Origin: Rhodobacterales bacterium | GTDB lineage: Bacteria; Pseudomonadota; Alphaproteobacteria; Rhodobacterales; Rhodobacteraceae | Direction: 5' to 3' | Assembly: GCA_013298675.1 (NCBI GenBank) | Contig: JAAFIJ010000093.1 | Location: forward strand, 1-8,776 | DNA: 8,776 nt | In this document: positions 7,346 through 8,776 of the stretch, piece by piece | Layout of the letters: every line of letters starts with the position of its first letter | How positions within the stretch are numbered: the stretch's first letter is position 1 | Program-made: the position numbers and the translations under genes | The notes under the pieces: model-generated | The model's input: the letters and a program-made list of their open reading frames with translations, nothing else | What the model was told of the DNA's origin: nothing | The model's database searches: none

Positions 7346-7372
7346 GGCGCTCTCCACTTGCAAGGCATTCTC

Positions 7373-7771
7373 ATGAAAATCCTTCTGGTCTCCGCGGTAG
7401 CGCTGATTGATGCCGAAGGCCGCGTGTTGCTGGCGCAGCGCCCCGAGGGCAAATCCCTTGCAGGTCTATGGGAGTTTCCGGGCGGAAAAGTTGAACCAGG
7501 CGAATCCCCCGAAGCCGCGCTCATCCGCGAGCTGAAAGAAGAACTTGGCATCGACACATGGAAAAGCTGCCTCGCCCCCCTGACTTTTGCCAGCCACAGC
7601 TATCCCGAGTTTCACTTGCTGATGCCACTTTTCGCTTGCCGTCGGTGGGAGGGAATCGCCCATGGCCGTGAAGGGCAGGCTTTGGCATGGGTAACACCGC
7701 AAAACCTGCGCAATTACCCCATGCCACCGGCCGATTTACCCCTGATTCCGATATTGCGCGACTGGCTATAG
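7373..7771 (+). CDS. mutT: MutT-family Nudix hydrolase (probable 8-oxo-dGTP diphosphatase)
   Basis: The product has 132 residues and is cytoplasmic. The complete Nudix signature G-x5-E-x7-REU-x-EE-x-G-U runs from G38 to I60 (GGKVEPGE ... RELKEELGI), with all the metal-binding glutamates present. The start VSAVALIDAEGRVLLAQRPEGK and the phrase LAGLWEFPGGK are typical of MutT, which removes oxidised dGTP from the nucleotide pool to prevent A:T to C:G changes. The length also matches MutT (about 130). The ATG at 7373 has AAGG eight bases upstream; a TTG at 7358 in the same frame would add five residues but lacks a better site. It lies 109 bases after argJ, behind two hairpins, and may still be in the same transcript. 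Other Nudix substrates cannot be excluded from sequence alone. Confidence 0.92.
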   Translation: MKILLVSAVALIDAEGRVLLAQRPEGKSLAGLWEFPGGKVEPGESPEAALIRELKEELGIDTWKSCLAPLTFASHSYPEFHLLMPLFACRRWEGIAHGREGQALAWVTPQNLRNYPMPPADLPLIPILRDWL

Positions 7772-7802
7772 CCTTACGTGGCAAAATTAAGGCATTTATT
7801 TT
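7771..7802 (+). terminator. Possible weak terminator after mutT
   Basis: GCCTTA (7771-7776, overlapping the last base of the mutT stop) can pair with TAAGGC (7788-7793). The loop is 11 bases and the T-rich run ATTTATTTT follows. Direction and position fit the end of the mutT transcript. The six-pair stem with a large loop is weak, so termination here is only a suggestion. Confidence 0.35.
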
Positions 7803-7807
7803 CGATT

Positions 7808-7835
7808 TTGATCCATTTTACGGCAATTTTATGAT
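7808..7835 (+). promoter_or_regulatory. Candidate promoter of the 46-codon gene
   Basis: TTGATC (7808-7813, four of six) and TATGAT (7830-7835, five of six) are 16 bases apart in a markedly AT-rich stretch after mutT. Transcription would start near 7842, leaving a leader of about 50 bases before the small gene at 7894. The leader contains TTATTG (7847-7852) and CAATAA (7868-7873) as a loose inverted repeat that could be an operator or chance. Confidence 0.4.
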
Positions 7836-7893
7836 GGTGTTCTAAATTATTGTCTCTAATCTTTGAACAATAAGCTAGTTCGGGGGGTCGACC

Positions 7894-8034
7894 ATGCTAA
7901 GAACAATTTCAATCGGAAGCTGTGTGTCTGTACAAGGACTGTTGGTCGCTGAAATGTCCGATGGACGGATCGTGGTCAAGGTCGATGACAAGACCTATGT
8001 CGGTAATCCAGTCGCCGCTGTTCGCGCATCTTAA
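7894..8034 (+). CDS. Small 46-residue protein of unknown function
   Basis: An ATG at 7894 opens a 46-codon frame (MLRTISIGSCVSVQGLLVAE, then a GRIVVKV segment and a YVGNPV segment) ending in TAA at 8034. Residues alternate hydrophobic and polar (VSVQGLLVAEM, GRIVVKV, KTYVGNPV) around a Gly-containing turn, suggesting a single small beta-sheet domain. One cysteine (C10) is present. There is no signal peptide or membrane segment. A G-run (GGGGGG) lies seven bases before the ATG and could act as an imperfect ribosome site. An intrinsic terminator starts 15 bases after the stop and a candidate promoter lies upstream, so it looks like an independent single-gene unit. I have an impression that similar short proteins starting MLRTISIGSCV occur in roseobacters, but I cannot verify it or give a function. 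Confidence 0.7.
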   Translation: MLRTISIGSCVSVQGLLVAEMSDGRIVVKVDDKTYVGNPVAAVRAS

Positions 8035-8049
8035 TCGAACGGCCATAGA

Positions 8050-8089
8050 AAAAGGGCGCTGTCGTTGATCGACAGCGCCCTTTTCTTTT
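8050..8089 (+). terminator. Strong intrinsic terminator after the 46-codon gene
   Basis: AAAAGGGCGCTGTCG (8050-8064) and CGACAGCGCCCTTTT (8070-8084) are a perfect 15-base-pair inverted repeat with loop TTGAT. It is followed by TTTTCTTTT. The A-run on the left side also provides T bases on the opposite strand, so it could stop transcription from infB as well. Such a strong signal right behind a 46-codon frame supports that frame being a real transcribed gene. Confidence 0.93.
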
Positions 8090-8106
8090 GACATAATAAA
8101 ATTAGG

Positions 8107-8132
8107 AAAGGCTGGGTTTTCACCCAGCCTTT
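8107..8132 (-). terminator. Terminator after infB (possibly bidirectional)
   Basis: AAAGGCTGGGT (8107-8117) and ACCCAGCCTTT (8122-8132) pair perfectly over 11 positions. On the minus strand the loop is GAAA, a stable GNRA tetraloop, and the stem begins four bases after the infB stop. The minus-strand downstream sequence is T-rich (TTTCCTAATTTTATT). On the plus strand the stem ends in TTTTGCTTT, so it may also back up the preceding terminator. Confidence 0.85.
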
Positions 8133-8136
8133 TGCT

Positions 8137-8776
8137 TTATGCCAACCGGCGCTGTACTTCTTCGCGCTCAAAGATCTCGATCACGTCGCCCGGACGCACA
8201 TCGTCATAGCGTTCAAACGCCATACCACATTCGGTGCCCGATATGACCTCTTTGACTTCATCCTTGAACCGCTTCAGCGTCTTGAGCGTTCCTTCATGGA
8301 TCACCACGTTGTCACGCAGCAATCGCACTCCGGCAGAACGACGGGCAACGCCTTCGGTCACGATACAACCCGCAACCTGACCAATGCCTGTCACCTTGAA
8401 CACTTCTTTGATCAGCGCATAACCGATGAAGGTTTCGCGGACTTCGGCCTTTAGCAAACCAGAAGCGGCGTCTTTGATGTCGTCCACAAGATCATAAATG
8501 ATCGAGTAATACCTGATCTCAACGCCTTTTTGGTGGGCCGAGTTGCGTGCCGATGCATTTGCGCGCACGTTAAAGCCGATGATCGGACACTTGCTCGCTT
8601 CTGCCAAGGACACGTCGGAATCGGTGAACGCGCCAACGCCCGACGACAGAACGCGCACGCGCACTTCGTCGTTGCCAATTTTGGCAAGCGCCTGAACGAT
8701 GGCTTCGGCCGAACCTTGAACATCGGCTTTGACAAGAACCGGCAGTTCTGCAACCGATTGGTCGGCTTTGGCCTTG
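8137..8776 (-). CDS. infB: Translation initiation factor IF-2, C-terminal part (5' end outside window)
   Basis: IF-2 is the GTPase that brings initiator fMet-tRNA to the 30S ribosome. The last 212 residues are present; the N-terminal and GTPase domains lie beyond the right edge. The visible part starts in the region after the GTPase module. ELPVLVKADVQGSAEAI, VRVLSSGVGAFTDSDVSLAEAS and IIGFNVRANASAR belong to domain 3 (C1). The linker helix region IRYYSIIYDLVDDIKDAASG leads into the tRNA-binding domain C2, with GQVAGCIVTEGVARR, GTLKTLKRFKDEVKEV and SGTECGMAFERYDDVRPGD. The Gly-x-x-Ala-Gly-Cys and Glu-Cys-Gly motifs that touch formyl-methionine are intact, and the protein ends EEVQRRLA. A GTG at 8664 is an internal Val codon, not the start. 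The gene is convergent with the 46-codon gene. Confidence 0.97.
   Translation of the reverse strand, partial: KAKADQSVAELPVLVKADVQGSAEAIVQALAKIGNDEVRVRVLSSGVGAFTDSDVSLAEASKCPIIGFNVRANASARNSAHQKGVEIRYYSIIYDLVDDIKDAASGLLKAEVRETFIGYALIKEVFKVTGIGQVAGCIVTEGVARRSAGVRLLRDNVVIHEGTLKTLKRFKDEVKEVISGTECGMAFERYDDVRPGDVIEIFEREEVQRRLA

Noticed and set aside
7909..8094. Minus-strand 61-codon frame opposite the small gene
   Set aside because: It starts inside the terminator stem at 8050-8084 and has no ribosome site; the plus-strand frame has the better transcription signals.

Overview
The window looks like ordinary chromosomal DNA from an alphaproteobacterium, most likely a marine Rhodobacteraceae (Roseobacter-group) species. 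The basis is moderate-to-high GC, the style of the proteins (Ala-rich, SecA of 911 residues with a C-terminal zinc motif), and the gene set around secA: a divergent parvulin foldase, argJ and a MutT-type Nudix gene. The family-level assignment is inference from remembered gene order, not a database result. I see no phage, insertion sequence, CRISPR array, tRNA or rRNA.

Left part (1-4852, all minus strand): secA is read first (4852 to 2117) and ends in a strong intrinsic terminator (2063-2089). After a 155-base gap comes a two-gene unit: a 374-residue inner-membrane-anchored periplasmic protein of unknown function (1961-837), then, 17 bases on, a secreted periplasmic-binding-protein-like gene (819-1) that runs off the left edge.

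Centre (4853-7771, plus strand): a 182-base divergent region holds a probable secA promoter, a long secA leader with a stable hairpin, and a hairpin just before the foldase ribosome binding site. A secreted parvulin-type peptidyl-prolyl isomerase (5035-5898) is followed 18 bases later by argJ (5917-7263), which has an unusual Lys/Ala-rich N-terminal extension of about 40 residues. Two tandem perfect or near-perfect hairpins separate argJ from a mutT-like Nudix gene (7373-7771). SecA drives export and the foldase helps exported proteins fold. ArgJ (arginine biosynthesis) and MutT (nucleotide-pool cleaning) have no evident functional tie to them.

Right part (7772-8776): an AT-rich stretch with a candidate promoter precedes a 46-codon gene (7894-8034) ending at a very strong terminator. 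A second, bidirectional terminator serves the convergent infB gene, of which the last 212 residues are present.

I found no clearly new multi-gene system. The items most worth a second look are the ArgJ extension, the tandem hairpins between argJ and mutT, the 46-residue gene, the structured secA leader, and the uncharacterised envelope gene pair downstream of secA.
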